The notes below the pieces were generated by a model. It was not told the DNA's origin, searched no databases, and saw only the letters and a list, made by a program, of their open reading frames with translations. 64,000 nucleotides of DNA from Mycocentrospora acerina. Its lineage: Eukaryota; Ascomycota; Dothideomycetes; Pleosporales. Position 1 is the first letter of the stretch; each line of letters opens with the position of its first letter. Shown here piece by piece: positions 22,690 to 34,522 of the stretch. The translations under genes were made by a program, and so were the position numbers. The DNA lies in the NCBI GenBank assembly GCA_022701365.1, contig JAKUHH010000094.1, forward strand, positions 1,043 to 65,042. The letters are read 5' to 3'.

Positions 22690-23971
22690 TTTGCACCTTT
22701 TTGACCTTTTTTACATCAGGTATGCATTCTAGTGTGGTTGTTTGGGTTGCTAGTTGATAAGCCTGAGTAGCGAGATTTGGTGCAATGTACTTTTACCCAA
22801 TGTAACGCTTGTAAGCAGTAGGTCTACAATGCAACAAGTCCACATTGATAGTGTCTCAGATACTCACTGTGAGACTGCATTTAAAAATGTTCTGTTCAAA
22901 AACTATCAATTGCTTCTCCTTAATCACGCCGCCATAGAGACGAGGCATATTGGTCTACACGCAAACAATGCCGAGAAAACACGACAGCTACAAACAGGAG
23001 GAACTCTGCAGGATTATCCCTTAATATCTGCACAGATGGCAGCAGCATAGATAGTGAGGCCAGCGTTGCAAAGGTGTGCATGCAAATCTTTCTCTAGTGG
23101 TATACCGGTGTGACAAGCTCCAGCCGTCCATCTATCGCCTAGTCGTAGTCGGCGGAATTTCTAACAGCGTGTGTACTTCGAAATGTTGTATACGTGATAC
23201 CCATCCCTACGTGAAAGTCAATATATTCCAAATGCAATGACTATCCCGGGATACCCAAGAATAAGTTAGCGCACGATAGCAGATCTGGGAAGCACTCTAA
23301 TTTGATCTATGAGCCTAATTGGTAAAGAAGGCTCTGGCGTAGATTCGATCTTCTGAGATCACATACACAACCATTTTCAGTCAAATTTCCTAAAATTCCG
23401 GTCAAGTCTTCTATTGTTTGTAGCTCTCTCGAGGATAAGTTCAAATTATTCTCACATTAGTTATTTCAATAACTCTCTTGCTTAGAGAAGAGACTTTTTT
23501 TCTATTCCTTCGTTCCGCTTCGGAAAGGCTTTTTAATTTTCCCAGTGACAAAAGAGATAACTGAGATGCTGACAGTTTTTAACCTAGGTTAGCAACTTTC
23601 TGTAGTATGACAAAACTGTAGTGAAGAGAGGGTGACAATGGAACAACAACGATAGTATCTGAATTTTGTTTACTATTCGTAATCAGAGTTACTTATGAAG
23701 TAGACTCCGTCACAGTCGGTGCACTTGGTACACTCGAATTTCTTTTCTTCTAAATCGTGTAAAGATGTTGAAACATATGCGGAGCAAGTACGATACTCGT
23801 CCGACAAACCACTAAGCAAAATAGTTTGGTAAACATCACAAGCTAAATAGCAGAATAAGTGCTGAATAGCAAAGGAATAAGACCCTTGAAATGGGTAACG
23901 ATGAATCTATAAATCATTGGGTTAAAATTTTAAATATTTCTCATAAGTGAACAGTAATCAAATATAACATT
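22690..23971. other. Gene-poor AT-rich stretch
   Basis: No gene is supported. At about 23309-23367 there is a short tRNA-like stretch with an A-box-like AGCCTAATTGGT and a B-box-like AGATTCGATCT, and short arms that can pair (TGATCT with AGATCA), but it lacks an anticodon arm. Confidence 0.45.
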
Positions 23972-24484
23972 TCACTCTAATTGCTTCGCCCTGTCTGGCC
24001 ACCTTTTACGAAGTATCGTGGTTAAGCCTTGTGGTCGTTGAGCCTGATGTTTTCGTTGAATCTGGAGAGACACTCGTGATGAAACCACAGAGGGCTCAGT
24101 AGAGCGAGTAAAAGTGCTATGAGATGTAACCAACATGCGGCTATAAAATATGCCCAGCCCGTGGCTACAAGTTATTTCCAATTTCCGTTAAATGACATTC
24201 ACATTCCGAACACAAAACTGCACAGATTTCTCACAAGCCACAAAGCACTCCCAAAAATTGATAATGTGTACTGGAACATTAGTACGCTGATTATAATCCA
24301 AACGAAGAGGAGAATAGTTAAGAAGCCTCTGAAAATTGCAGTCGTCCTCTGCAGATGATATTGTCGATAATTCCAGACTTCTTCTGAGATAGGCTCCACT
24401 AAACATATCTTTTGTTTTGGATACTAGATCGTATTGTCCGCGGTGGTAGCCATGAAGACGCCACAGGCTGATTAGTTGCGGCAC
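23972..24484 (-). CDS. Hypothetical membrane protein, possibly decayed
   Basis: A minus-strand frame near 24399-24203 encodes about two hydrophobic segments (FLTILLFVWIIISVLMFQYTL and FGSALWLVRNLCSFVFG). It can be joined over a very short 38-bp putative intron (24202-24165, GTGAAT to TGTAG) to a basic C-terminus ending RWPDRAKQLE at 23972. The 5' part is in another frame, MPQLISLWRLHGYHRGQ from 24484, with no convincing splice between them. The intron length and the frame break make this doubtful. It may be a pseudogene of an unrecognised membrane protein. Confidence 0.3.
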
Positions 24485-25247
24485 TAGTTGATGACTCGTT
24501 ACGCACTTTCCTTCTCAATAATAATGTATAGGTAGTGTACGCGCAATATTACAATCATCAATTCTCAACTCTTCTAATCCAATCCTATCCTCTACTTTGC
24601 TCCTCTTAGCAATATTCCAAAGGCCTACTGCTGCTCATGACAGAGCTCCAATTCGTGATAAAATGGGCAAGTTGAAAACAAACAAGCAGCCAGTTTAGTC
24701 AGTTGTTCCAAGATATAGGGGCTGGTATTTTATTAACCAGAATGTCGATAATGTGAAAATTCTTCTTATTGAGTGTTTGTGCAAAAAGAGAATTGCTATC
24801 TCTAGTAAATCCACTGTACAATAGGTGATCCATTGATTACAAAAATAACAACACACTAAACCTGAAAAAACCAGCTTGATTAAAAAATTGTCACCAAGTT
24901 GCTTAAACTAATGCTGCAGCAGTCAAACTTGTAATTTGGACATTTCTTGAAACTACGGTTTGCATGAAAACAAGAATGCGTGAAATGAATTTTATTTGCT
25001 AGATGTAAGTAGGTAAGTGCATTTGAATTGCCTGATTAAAAAAACGTACATAGAATCGATCTCTAAATGCAAAAAAGTAACGAATAATATCTAATATCAC
25101 TAGGCTCTCCAAAATGCTTCAAAGTCAAGCTCTTCATTGATAATAGGGCGTCGCGTGAATTATACACATCTGCTAGTTGAAGCAGCTAAAGATTGATTGA
25201 CATTTTGCTGTGTTATACGAGAATTTTGTAGAAGAGTACTTTAGAGA
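24485..25247. other. AT-rich stretch, no gene recognised
   Basis: Very AT-rich with A-runs and many TA steps. No exon, repeat copy or RNA gene was recognised. Confidence 0.45.
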
Positions 25248-26073
25248 TTACAGGCTCTCAATAATCTTGTTGTCCTGCAGGAGTTTCAGACAACTCACTC
25301 GCCTCGCCTCGTACTTCGCATTTCCCAAAAGCCCACTAGCCTCGAACAGATCACATGGCGGTATTGTACGCCTACCAGCCTTGGCGACGTACTTTGAGAT
25401 AGAAACAGAGAATACCATTCCAGTTATCTTGCTGCTCTGATTTTTTAAGAGCTCAGTCTTCCCCAGTAGGGCCTCAAGCCAGCCCAAGTCGTCGTTGGTG
25501 GCACCCCCGTCTACCAAAGCCCCAGGCCTGGAATGATACGACAACACATATATCCATTTTCTGTCCCAGGCCAATATACGTGAATGTATTTCATAAGCTT
25601 GGAAGGGACGGATTTCGCGGCGGAACGAGATGTCGACGCCAGCCAGGACTAACCTGGCTTGAGTAGGGCGAAGTGAGTGCGACAGGAGCCGAGTAAGCAG
25701 CTCTGCACGGCTAATATCAAGATCTATTAGGTAGGTGCTATTGGACTTGTGCAGGTTCACGTCCAATTCGAGTATGCAGGTACGGGAACGTATTGACCAG
25801 GGCTGAAACAAGGCATCACTCGGTGGTGCCTTGGTCGAACACAGGAGTAGACGTGCTAAAGATGGAGCTGAGCGTATCTGCAAAATGTTAGTACGCCATT
25901 ATTTACGTATATATATTTCGTATGGGGAGATATACAGTATGGGCTAGCGGCATCATTTTGAGATTGAGAGATATGAGTACGAAAATGAACATATATAGGG
26001 GCGTTAAATGCGTTAGGTACGCGACAGGGAGCACCAATAAAAGGGCTACGATCGGGCTATCGAATAGACCCAT
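25248..26073 (-). CDS. THEM6-like hot-dog fold protein (4HBT_2 thioesterase-like)
   Basis: Two exons, 26073-25936 and 25877-25248, give 255 aa across a 58-bp intron with a perfect TACTAAC branch site and TTTTGCAG acceptor. The N-terminus (MGLFDSPIVALLLVLPVAYL...MFIFVLISLNLK) forms hydrophobic anchors, as in fungal THEM6-like proteins. The hot-dog part shows STYLIDLDISRAELLTRLL, VDISFRREIRPFQAYEIHSR, ILAWDRKWIYVLSYH and a closing SVSISKYVAKAGRRTI. The family is thought to act on acyl-CoA, but the substrate is not established. The gene is intact and well spliced inside AT-rich surroundings. Confidence 0.75.
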
Positions 26074-27301
26074 TTCTTGAATTGGAAAGATACTGCTAAA
26101 GTCTTTGTGAAAGATAGATAAAAGACGGCTGATGGTAACAGAAGAAAGAAGAGAAGGAGATAGTTGTTTTATTATTGCGCGCTTACTACATCGAAGATCG
26201 TACAGTAAGAGTACGTTGACTCGGTTGGGTCATCATCTATTGTCGCAGCCAATCAGAAGGCGACGCCTACATGGTGAGGATAGCGAACGATAATTATGTG
26301 CAAAATCGAAGTTTAGGAGATTTTCCGTGTGGAGATTTTATGTCACCTTTGTTGAAATGCTCCAAATAATTTTTTTATTATTTGGATCGATGTGTTAGAG
26401 TAAAAACAATGCAGTTTGAAGCAAGACTCAAGTTTGCGCATACATGTTGCTGCTGACTTTCTCGAATTTGGTGACTGTCATCTCTCAGCCTAAAGTCACA
26501 GGATTACTAATGCGTGATTATCTAGTTTGGCTTCACGAAGGTAAGGTATCTTCGTGAGAAAATACTTTGTCTTTGATCAAGCAACGATGAAACTCTCTGG
26601 CTATCGGTACATTCAGTTACCAACCTTCACTAATGGTACCTTCTCAGTAGCCACCTTTGTGTTTGTAGATGTATGATCCTTTCATTAAGTTCTTCCTTTG
26701 TTACAATTTGTTTCCCTCCAAAAGACAATTTTAAAACTCAATATTTCACAACAATTAATGGAAATGCTCATTTTTCTTGCAGTTTTGTGAGAGTTAAAAA
26801 GCAAGAAATGAATTAGTTAAAAGTCGCTCTGCTCATTTTAAAACTTCCTTCCATTTATAGTTTATCAGTCAGCTCATACAGGTGTACCATCACGCGTATG
26901 AGTGCTTGAGCACTCAGGGACTAAATGATTTCCGATTCGTACATTCATAAAATAATAATGATTCCTCCTCCAGTTCCTCCCTTTCAGAGGGTTTACGCGA
27001 TGTAGAGCCTGCTCATGTAGGCACGCGACAGTGATACCCTGAATGCGTCAAACTCTCTTCCGACTCTCGAAAGACATGTGTAAAAGATCTGACTAGTCTC
27101 CCACATAGACCCAGTGCATACTAGCAAGAGCTGAAGTCGGTTGCTCGCTTGAAGAATGAGCAAATGAGTTTAGTAGTAATATGTGAAGGATCCTCCTCAC
27201 GATGCAAAAGTTTAGCTTCAAAATCAAATATTATTTGGTATCTGCTTTGGCCGTTTCTACATTATTTGACTCCTCAAGTATCTGGAACATAATCCTGCTA
27301 C
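26074..27301. other. AT-rich stretch, no gene recognised
   Basis: About 1.2 kb upstream of the THEM6-like gene with no supportable exon or RNA gene. Confidence 0.45.
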
Positions 27302-27829
27302 TCAATGTCTTTTGATCATTTTTTCGTTCCATGCCGCCTCTTCCGCCTTCTGCCTTTGGTGCTCGTGATGGGCGTTTTCACCACTTAATACTGCTCCGTC
27401 TAAGGCAGCGTGAATTCCCACCTTGACGGCAGTCTCATTGTTGATAATGGATTCAATAGCGTATTCGGCTCCAATCCCCGCAACGGCGTCAGCTCCCATG
27501 GAACCAGCCCCTAAGGTGATAACCGATATGGTACTGCTTAAAGCGACGCTCCCTACAACATCGCGTTTTCTCGTATGAGGAGTTCTCCCGTATCGATTTA
27601 GGTGGGCTTCAATAATCTCCCGTTTCTTCCTGGCGTTGTGGATTGCGGCCGAGGAGATTGTGACACCGATTATGCTGACTCCCAAGGTAGGCAAGAGGGC
27701 AAGGCCAGAAACCGCGGTAGATGTTGAGGCTCCACTTATTAGGCGAGTGTAATGCTCCCAATCCCTCTGCAACTCTTCAGGACTCTTTTTGGTGCAGTCT
27801 TCATTGTAAGATTTGAAGTTGAATGGCAT
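27302..27829 (-). CDS. Small fungal protein with two Gly/Ala-rich hydrophobic segments, unknown function
   Basis: A single exon of 175 aa beginning MPFNFKSYNEDCTKKSPEEL. The Met at 27829 was chosen because the frame upstream is a His-Ile repeat encoded by a TGTGTA microsatellite, clearly not protein. Features: a WEHYTRLISG helix, a hydrophobic stretch ALLPTLGVSIIGVTISSAAI, a basic NARKKREIIEAHLNRYG, a second hydrophobic stretch VVGSVALSSTISVITLGAG, and a charged C-terminus. It resembles a widespread fungal family of unknown function that starts in the same way; I know no role for it. Confidence 0.65.
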   Translation of the reverse strand: MPFNFKSYNEDCTKKSPEELQRDWEHYTRLISGASTSTAVSGLALLPTLGVSIIGVTISSAAIHNARKKREIIEAHLNRYGRTPHTRKRDVVGSVALSSTISVITLGAGSMGADAVAGIGAEYAIESIINNETAVKVGIHAALDGAVLSGENAHHEHQRQKAEEAAWNEKMIKRH

Positions 27830-27853
27830 CTTGGTTATCAGTCTGCGTCTTTT

Positions 27854-27882
27854 GTGTATGTGTATGTGTATGTGTATGTGCA
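27854..27882. repeat. TGTGTA microsatellite
   Basis: Five or so TGTGTA/TGTATG units directly upstream of the small orphan gene, in its 5' leader. Confidence 0.8.
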
Positions 27883-29075
27883 AATGTAAGATAATCTATT
27901 TGTGACAAGGTTTAAGGTCTGGACAGAATAGAGAGAACTGGAAAATGAAATCTTGATTTATATGTAGATTAAAGGGAGGCTTGTACAGTTATTTTTGAAA
28001 ATATGTCAACCGAAATATCACAGCAATGCCTCAATGAGTTCCAAACTTCAAGCGCTGGCTGAGCGTCTGTAGTGTGCAATCTTGCATTAGAGTACCTTTC
28101 GCGATGATTTTGGGGAATGCGACTTGAGCTAAGAGCGACGATGTTTTCCTTAGGAAACTCATTAATCTCTGGTGGTTTAGGGTACTGTCAGTTTAAGATT
28201 CAAGCACCACAAAAAAGTTGAAGAAAGCAGTGTTTGCGTCAAATATTGACCCTAATCTGGAGGATTATTAGTCAGCTGATTGATGCAGTCCTCTTCTAAG
28301 CAATACAATTTACCCATTTCAGGGTCGTCCGTTGGCTGAATATTTAGCTTACATGAAAAGTTTGGTTGGGTCCAGTTAAAGCGCCACAGCAATGCGCAGC
28401 AAGGCGGAGTGGTCAGGCTGAGAAAAAGCAAACTGATCAAGCTATCACGAGAAAATATTTTTGTGTATTATAGTGAGTAAAATGAATTGAAATTGCTGTG
28501 TATGAAGAACGGAAGCTGATAGGAACAGAGCCCTATGGTAACAGCATCTCAAATTATCTAGATGTGGTGTTTTTGTTGGTATCTGAGTAACTCTATCGCA
28601 TTTCCTTGCGAGATAGCGATACTGAGTGAAGTTAAGCAGAGGTTATTAGGTTGTACTAAATTAGTTCGAAGTCACTTTTGAGCCTTGCGTCGCCATTTTC
28701 TTTTACCGCCAGGTTGACGACAAACCAAGTTACTCGATTTGCGCTAGATATCATCTAAAGGCCCATTAAGTGTTTCATCCCATTTGTAGTTCGCGAGCCT
28801 TTTGTTCAGCTCTCACTAGTTCAAGCTGAGGCCTCAAGATTTGCGAGACAAAGGATTTAGGATCAGCTGTAGCAACACATTGAAGAAAGAACGAAAGAAA
28901 GAAATGAACTAATAAATGAACTAAAGAGTAAATGGTTCTGTGATGTAGTTGTTACTTAGTTACTATGAGTTTTTATGTTAAAGTCTATTCTGTGCACACT
29001 ATGGCTGAGGTCAAGTCCCTCAAAGGTGACAATGACCTATTTAGATACTGTGAAAGAAAAAATCCGGGAAGGTTT

Positions 29076-29172
29076 TGTTGTATTATGTTGAGTGTAGGAC
29101 TCGAAGACCATATAAGCGATGGATGCTCACGTGCTCATACACGTGATCGTATATCAGTGTTGGCGAACGGAT
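29076..29172 (+). repeat. LTR-like repeat, copy A
   Basis: Begins TGTTGTATTAT, followed by GTAGGACTCGAAGACCATAT and TGCTCACGTGCTCATACACGTG, and ends near CAGTGTTGGCGAAC. It aligns by eye with copies B and C. A TGTTG start is common for fungal LTRs. Confidence 0.55.
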
Positions 29173-32091
29173 GCCCTCCTAGTGCCAAGTCTTGGTACCA
29201 AAAAAACTACCAAAATCTAGTGCTTCAAGTTTTACTACGTATAAATACATCTATCTCTAAATGAATGAGGATAGCGATATCGGCAAGTCTTGATTCAGAA
29301 TATACGATCTTGAAGGATACAATAGAAAATCCAGACATAAAATGTAGAAGAAGAAGGCCATTTAACTCAAGTACGCAGCAATCTGACGATCAAACTCGCA
29401 CATATAAACGATTTTTTTAAGAATAGCTGCCACTTTTGATAGCTCTTTCCTCGGTGTGTTTGATCGTGAGAAATATAGGTGATAATTAGTATCTCTGAAA
29501 CAGGTACATACAATTGTATCGAATCTTCAAAGACATTATTTACCTAGTTTAGGACACCCAAAGTTTCTCTATTCAGTAGAAGATACTCAAATATACCCAA
29601 TTTTGCTTTGAGCTTCACAAATAGTATCAAGTAGACTAGCAATGGTTTCAGCTCATCATCAAAACTCATGCGCAGACTTATCAGATTAAAGTTTGGTCTT
29701 AGTAGCTGCACATTGTACATTCTGTATCTGTGGCATGAAATCGCTGTGTTGTGGCGAGCTTTGCGTAATTCAAGATATATTGGTGTTAAATTCCTATGTA
29801 AAGGGACGTCTAGCCGAGAAGTCCGAGCTTCACAACGGGTGCATCTATCTACGCTACAAAAGACTGTTGAATTCCATGAATACTTTTTGGGACCATTCAA
29901 ATCACCTTTACATCAACATGAATTGAAGTACACAAGAATGTCATAGCTGGAATTTTAACGACATTGTAGTTGCGTGATTGCATGTATGCTGCCGCTGCCT
30001 CACCGTAATACTGGCACCTTAGCTACGAAGTACTTTGTTTACTTATTTATCCTTTACGTACTACAGGTGGATCTACCATTGAGACGCCTCTGCCAAAGCT
30101 TATTGGGTTGAAGTCTTTCTTCACCGTGTCTTAGCCAGAAATTTCGCCGCTCGCTACCTTTGAAACATGTGTATATATGGCCTCACTTTAACAGTTCCTT
30201 CCTTCACTTACCATATTCAACTTTTCGATCAATGTGAAACTTTGAGTATCGCTAATCAACTGTGTCATGTAGACGTGGCTAGTATGCGTCAACACTGGGC
30301 ATGTTATCAGCAACTACCACGTATGGGCCTTGGCAGCGAGTGATCGGTCCTAAAGCGGATGAACGACTTCAACATTAACAACGATACCGACTTTATCCAA
30401 AGCTTGCTCATAATTAAAACAAATCAACATTATCGGCGAAAAGAGGATGACTTGAGGGGATGGGCCAGTTACAAGCGCAAGGGTAGCAAGAACACGAACA
30501 AGCAGCTGAAGTCATTGAATGAAAAAGATGTTAAAACAACATCGAATGCCGCATCTGGCTTGGCGGTCATTGCTATGTTCTTGATGCCAGGGTTTTTAAG
30601 GCTTCAGCCACTTGTCCGATAACCAAAGGCTAACAAAAAGTGTAAGAACGTCGCAAACGCCCATTTATCAGTATCAAAATGTTATAAGTAGTCTTCTTTG
30701 ACTTTTAAAAGTACATAAGTACATTCCGATATATCCGGCCCACATTTTTTGGCATGATTTCTTAGCCACATGGACCATCAAACAAGACACACAAATAATC
30801 CGCGAGTTCGTAGTGATGAACTGCAGTTTCTAGATGAGCGATACAATAGATCTGTGCAAAGCTACACTAAGTTTCCTACTCAGGCAAGGTCGGTTTGGGA
30901 CTTTGCTACCTCACCAAAGTTAGCATTACCGCTACTTGAGATTTACTTTGTCATGGGCTAACGTGAAGGTGAGTATATGAAAGTTATGCTACCTGAGATG
31001 CATTATATATTGCGTAAAAGGTTAGCTTCACGGTGAAAGTGTGCTTAGGAGAGTAGATGAAATGGTCGGCATTGAGGTGACGTACCGGGAAAACACCGTT
31101 ATAGTTCAGATCCAGCCTAGATACATAGATTTTTCAGCGATTGGAAGGTGAATAGAATTCGATAGGGATGTATGATTTTGCAAGCGATCGCTCGTATTAA
31201 TTTTGGAAAAAAGTGTTTCGGCTGAGATTTTGCGATTCATGAGGAATAGGTGGACAGGATGACGAGAGTGAAGAGTAATGTTGAGACTTTGGAAAAAAGG
31301 GTAAAGGAAGTTTAGTAGTCAAGAAAATGTTGGAGGCGGAAAGAGGACCAACGTAAAAGGATCGGCTTCAATGTTAAAGCGTAGCGGATGAAAGTGACGA
31401 GACTAACATTACAGAAATGACTGGATGATACTAGTCTACAGTAATTCTATCTAAATTTTACTTAGTTAAATTTGCCCTCTGTTGTATGAATGTTTGTTGC
31501 TGACGTTATAACATCGATCTCCCACGTCACTGAAACCCTTGCCATGGTTTGCAGATGACGTCTTGGCAAAAGTTTCTTGGTTACAACGTTGAGCCTTGAT
31601 CATCTTCAATTTCTTTGCAAAATTAATTGTCAATGTCAACACATAGATAGTCATCCGTTTACTATTGTTAGTAGTTTTGATTTTGAATTGGTAGTCCGGA
31701 TACTTGTGTTCCTGTGTCTTCCTATTAATTTTGAACCTTTACCTTAATTAGCCCTCAATTATCCTTCACCATGAGCTGCACGCAACTTTTCTTCATACAA
31801 AACTTGCTTCCCCTGGTGTTCGTGTCAGCTCTTTAGCAATTGTCGCAAATGAGGTCTCCAAAAAAGTTGATGTAGTCATCATAGCAACAATTAAATTCAC
31901 TCCACAAACTAGAAGCAATAAGAGAAAGCATTTGATTATTTTCGTTACCATTTTAATTACAACTATGACGCTAACAGTTGTGGCTAAGATTTGAAGTCAT
32001 CACAATGAAGTCTGCGATACATTTTTGGCAGCAGATTTCTTCGCAACGACGGCTTCTGTGAGTGAACAATCAGGAGGAGCTTGTTGTATTA

Positions 32092-32190
32092 TTAGGAGTA
32101 TAGGACTCGGAGACTATGTAGGAGTTGAGTGCTCACGTACGAGCACACGTGCGCTCTCAGGCGTAGGCTGACAGCTTCGGTATACTCGCG
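32092..32190 (+). repeat. LTR-like repeat, copy B
   Basis: Begins TGTTGTATTATTAGGAGTAT, then AGGACTCGGAGACTATGTAG and GAGTGCTCACGTACGAGCAC. It is the least mutated looking of the three copies. Confidence 0.55.
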
Positions 32191-32418
32191 TAATCTAGAG
32201 TGACATGCAAGAAAACAAATCACGCGAGCAGATGCATCGATCACAAGACAGTTTAGCAAGACTTGAAATTAAGTGAAGGAGTTATGTACATTGTGCTCAT
32301 CTTAGCTTCTCCTTTGACAAGGATACTAAACTCCAGCGCCACGGTAAGGCGTGAGCACATTGCTGGAGAAGGTGACCTCCCAAGGGAAGTACACCCCCAC
32401 TACCTGGACGTAGTGTCA

Positions 32419-32952
32419 TCAATCCAAGTCATGGAATGGATTGGGAGTTGCCTGCATCCGTTCTCTTGCCAGGCCTTCGGCTTGAGCCTTCAAAAAAAAG
32501 GGAAGGGAGAAAGGCGAAAGCCTTCTCTGGATCTTCGGGTGACCATTGGTCATTTTCCGGAGTTCGGCCAAGATCTCGAGAAGCACAGGCGTTGCTGGCG
32601 CCTGCGAGTCCGTCATCAATCCCGTGGCAGCTCCGCAAGTCTCACGAGCTTTACTGGCCAGCGCCTGCAAGTCGGTCGTCAACTCACGAAGAGCACCAAG
32701 CGTCTCGGCGATAGACTCTCCATGGGGGGTCACTGCCATCGTCAACGCTCGGACGTCCCTCTGTACTTCCCGGAGGTCTGCTAAACGATCACGTATAGTC
32801 TCAAGGAGACCAACGATCACATCCAACAGAGGCTTAACAATGTCGCGTCTGCCAACCGCAACATAAAGGGCTAGCCCAAAAGAGCAAATTGTAAAGAGGC
32901 AACCGAGCATTGACCAGAATGCCGGAAACCAAAATTGAAAAGACTCACTCAT
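32419..32952 (-). CDS. Single-pass membrane protein with coiled coil, unknown function
   Basis: A single exon of 177 aa from the Met at 32952 (MSESFQFWFPAFWSMLGCLF). Residues about 8-30 form one membrane segment. It is followed by a long heptad-like helix (LLETIRDRLADLREVQRDVRALTMAV...LGALRELTTDLQALASKARE) and a basic C-terminus. The frame stays open to 33114 upstream, but that part looks like untranslated leader. No domain is recognised. The base composition is higher in GC than the flanks, which supports a real gene. Confidence 0.55.
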   Translation of the reverse strand: MSESFQFWFPAFWSMLGCLFTICSFGLALYVAVGRRDIVKPLLDVIVGLLETIRDRLADLREVQRDVRALTMAVTPHGESIAETLGALRELTTDLQALASKARETCGAATGLMTDSQAPATPVLLEILAELRKMTNGHPKIQRRLSPFSLPFFLKAQAEGLARERMQATPNPFHDLD

Positions 32953-33373
32953 GGTGGTCAAAAGAGAAACAAAATTGGCACGAAATATAAGAACAATGTG
33001 CCAGGTGACAGTCCTGAAGAGAGAAGGAAGAAGAAAGAAGAAGAGCTTCGAGAAGACGATGTGACCTAGCAAAGGGATGGAAGTACCTTCCACGATGGCA
33101 GCCTGGGTGCGCAATTGCTCTTTCCTCCAATACTAGCTTGAACGGCCGAAACGTGAGGAAAGTTTGTACAAGGTGAAGGGCAATTGTTAACTGAGCTAAG
33201 ACAATTTCGACCGAGTAGGGAAGCTGCGAGGTAGGAAAACATGATATTGGGGTGTTCAAGATGGGAAGACGAGATTCGGTAAGAAGAGGATACTTTTCAG
33301 GACATGCCCTGAAGAGCAAGCACCGCGAGGAGAATAAGCTCTGTAATGTACTATACTCGAAAAAACCTTTGGA

Positions 33374-34522
33374 TTATTCTATCATCCTAGCGTACTGCCT
33401 TTCAGCTACCAACCCAGGAATTTCTACCCATTTGCCACAATCTTTGATTACGATCCCGTCGGCTTTATTCCATCGGATTCTAACATTACCGGGTCCGTAT
33501 TCTAACGGACTTGCTATTCGAGTTACTTCTTCCGTTTGCAGGGTTGACATGGTATACCAGCTCCAGTCAAACGGTGATCTGCATTCACCCAGCTGGCGAT
33601 AAATTGACACTTTGATAATAAAGCCTTTCCTCTCACCTTGCCAGGATATGTCAATGCTATAGTCAGTCAAACAGAAAGTGCAAGATCCGAATGCTCGATC
33701 GCAAGGTAGGAATGGGGTTGACGTGGTTTCTTTCTTGGCTAGCTCGGGAAGCTGTGTGGGAGCGTAACCGGAACATCCCTCTGCTAAGGTAAGATGGGCA
33801 CAGACTGATTGTCCCATGGATTCTATATAGCTTTTAAGCAATACTGAGTCACCTCGTGAATGGGACATGGACCTGACTGATAATACCAGGAGTTGATTGT
33901 CGACGATGCGTGCATGCTGCGATACGGACTTTTCAATTCCATTTGAATAATAGTAGGTGTCAGCTTGCTCTTCAAGTATAAGAGGAGTAGGGCCGTGTTT
34001 GAGTCCGTAGAAATGTCGGTTCATTACCAAGCGCGCATAGTAGTAAGGAATGCGGTAGGTAGCTGAGACGAATAGGTAGTTGTCTCGGCTTCGCTTGCAT
34101 GGCATATGTTCTTCATACCATGGAGTTATGGATCTACTCCAACGTCTGTGCCATCGATGTAGCTTCACGCAATGATGACAGAAGTATAGAGTAGCCACGT
34201 CTCTCTCTAGCAACAGCAACAGCTCTTGCTTTTCTGTCATGTCCAGAAGAGGTATCCCAGGAAGGCAAAGACTGTGGAGAGTTTGGCAGGTCAAAGCAAG
34301 AGATGTGATAGAGGAATTGTTGAGATGTGAAGTAATCATCAAAATGATTTCGTGAGGGAGAGCGAACGCACCCAAGCCTGGTGAAGCACGCAACGGCCCA
34401 ATGAGTATCTTCAGACGTCGAAAAGCCCACTTGGTGGCACCTGCGACCACCATGACTGGGTTGATAGGGCGGTATGGTAGGGTGTACGGAAAAGGAAGCA
34501 GGAGTTGTATCGGGACGGCCAT
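33374..34522 (-). CDS. F-box domain protein
   Basis: A single exon of 382 aa. Residues about 50-95 carry the F-box: FALPHEIILMITSHLNNSS then ITSLALTCQTLHSLCLPG. Such proteins link targets to the Skp1-Cullin-F-box ubiquitin ligase; the target is unknown. A CxxC near FCHHCVKLHRWH follows the F-box, a layout often seen in F-box proteins of Pezizomycotina. The C-terminal half is of unknown fold. A later start at the Met around residue 24 is possible. No frame damage was seen. Confidence 0.75.
   Translation of the reverse strand: MAVPIQLLLPFPYTLPYRPINPVMVVAGATKWAFRRLKILIGPLRASPGLGAFALPHEIILMITSHLNNSSITSLALTCQTLHSLCLPGIPLLDMTEKQELLLLLERDVATLYFCHHCVKLHRWHRRWSRSITPWYEEHMPCKRSRDNYLFVSATYRIPYYYARLVMNRHFYGLKHGPTPLILEEQADTYYYSNGIEKSVSQHARIVDNQLLVLSVRSMSHSRGDSVLLKSYIESMGQSVCAHLTLAEGCSGYAPTQLPELAKKETTSTPFLPCDRAFGSCTFCLTDYSIDISWQGERKGFIIKVSIYRQLGECRSPFDWSWYTMSTLQTEEVTRIASPLEYGPGNVRIRWNKADGIVIKDCGKWVEIPGLVAERQYARMIE

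Larger units (their letters stand above)
27830..32418. other. 4.6-kb AT-rich gene desert with LTR-like remnants
   Basis: No intact gene is supported. Frames are short and broken. Two of the three LTR-like repeat copies lie here (29076 and 32092), in the same orientation and about 3 kb apart, so the interval may be the corpse of one retroelement; no gag or pol motif could be read. A Cys-containing frame at 28252-28440 lacks an ATG. Confidence 0.5.

Noticed and set aside
14630..23310. Shared AGATCTGGGAA..CACTCTA word at 14635 and 23281
   Set aside because: Similarity covers only about 22 bases, too short to claim a repeat family.
28252..28440. Small Cys-containing frame that could be a secreted effector
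   Set aside because: It has no ATG: the frame upstream meets a stop before any Met, and no exon could be joined.
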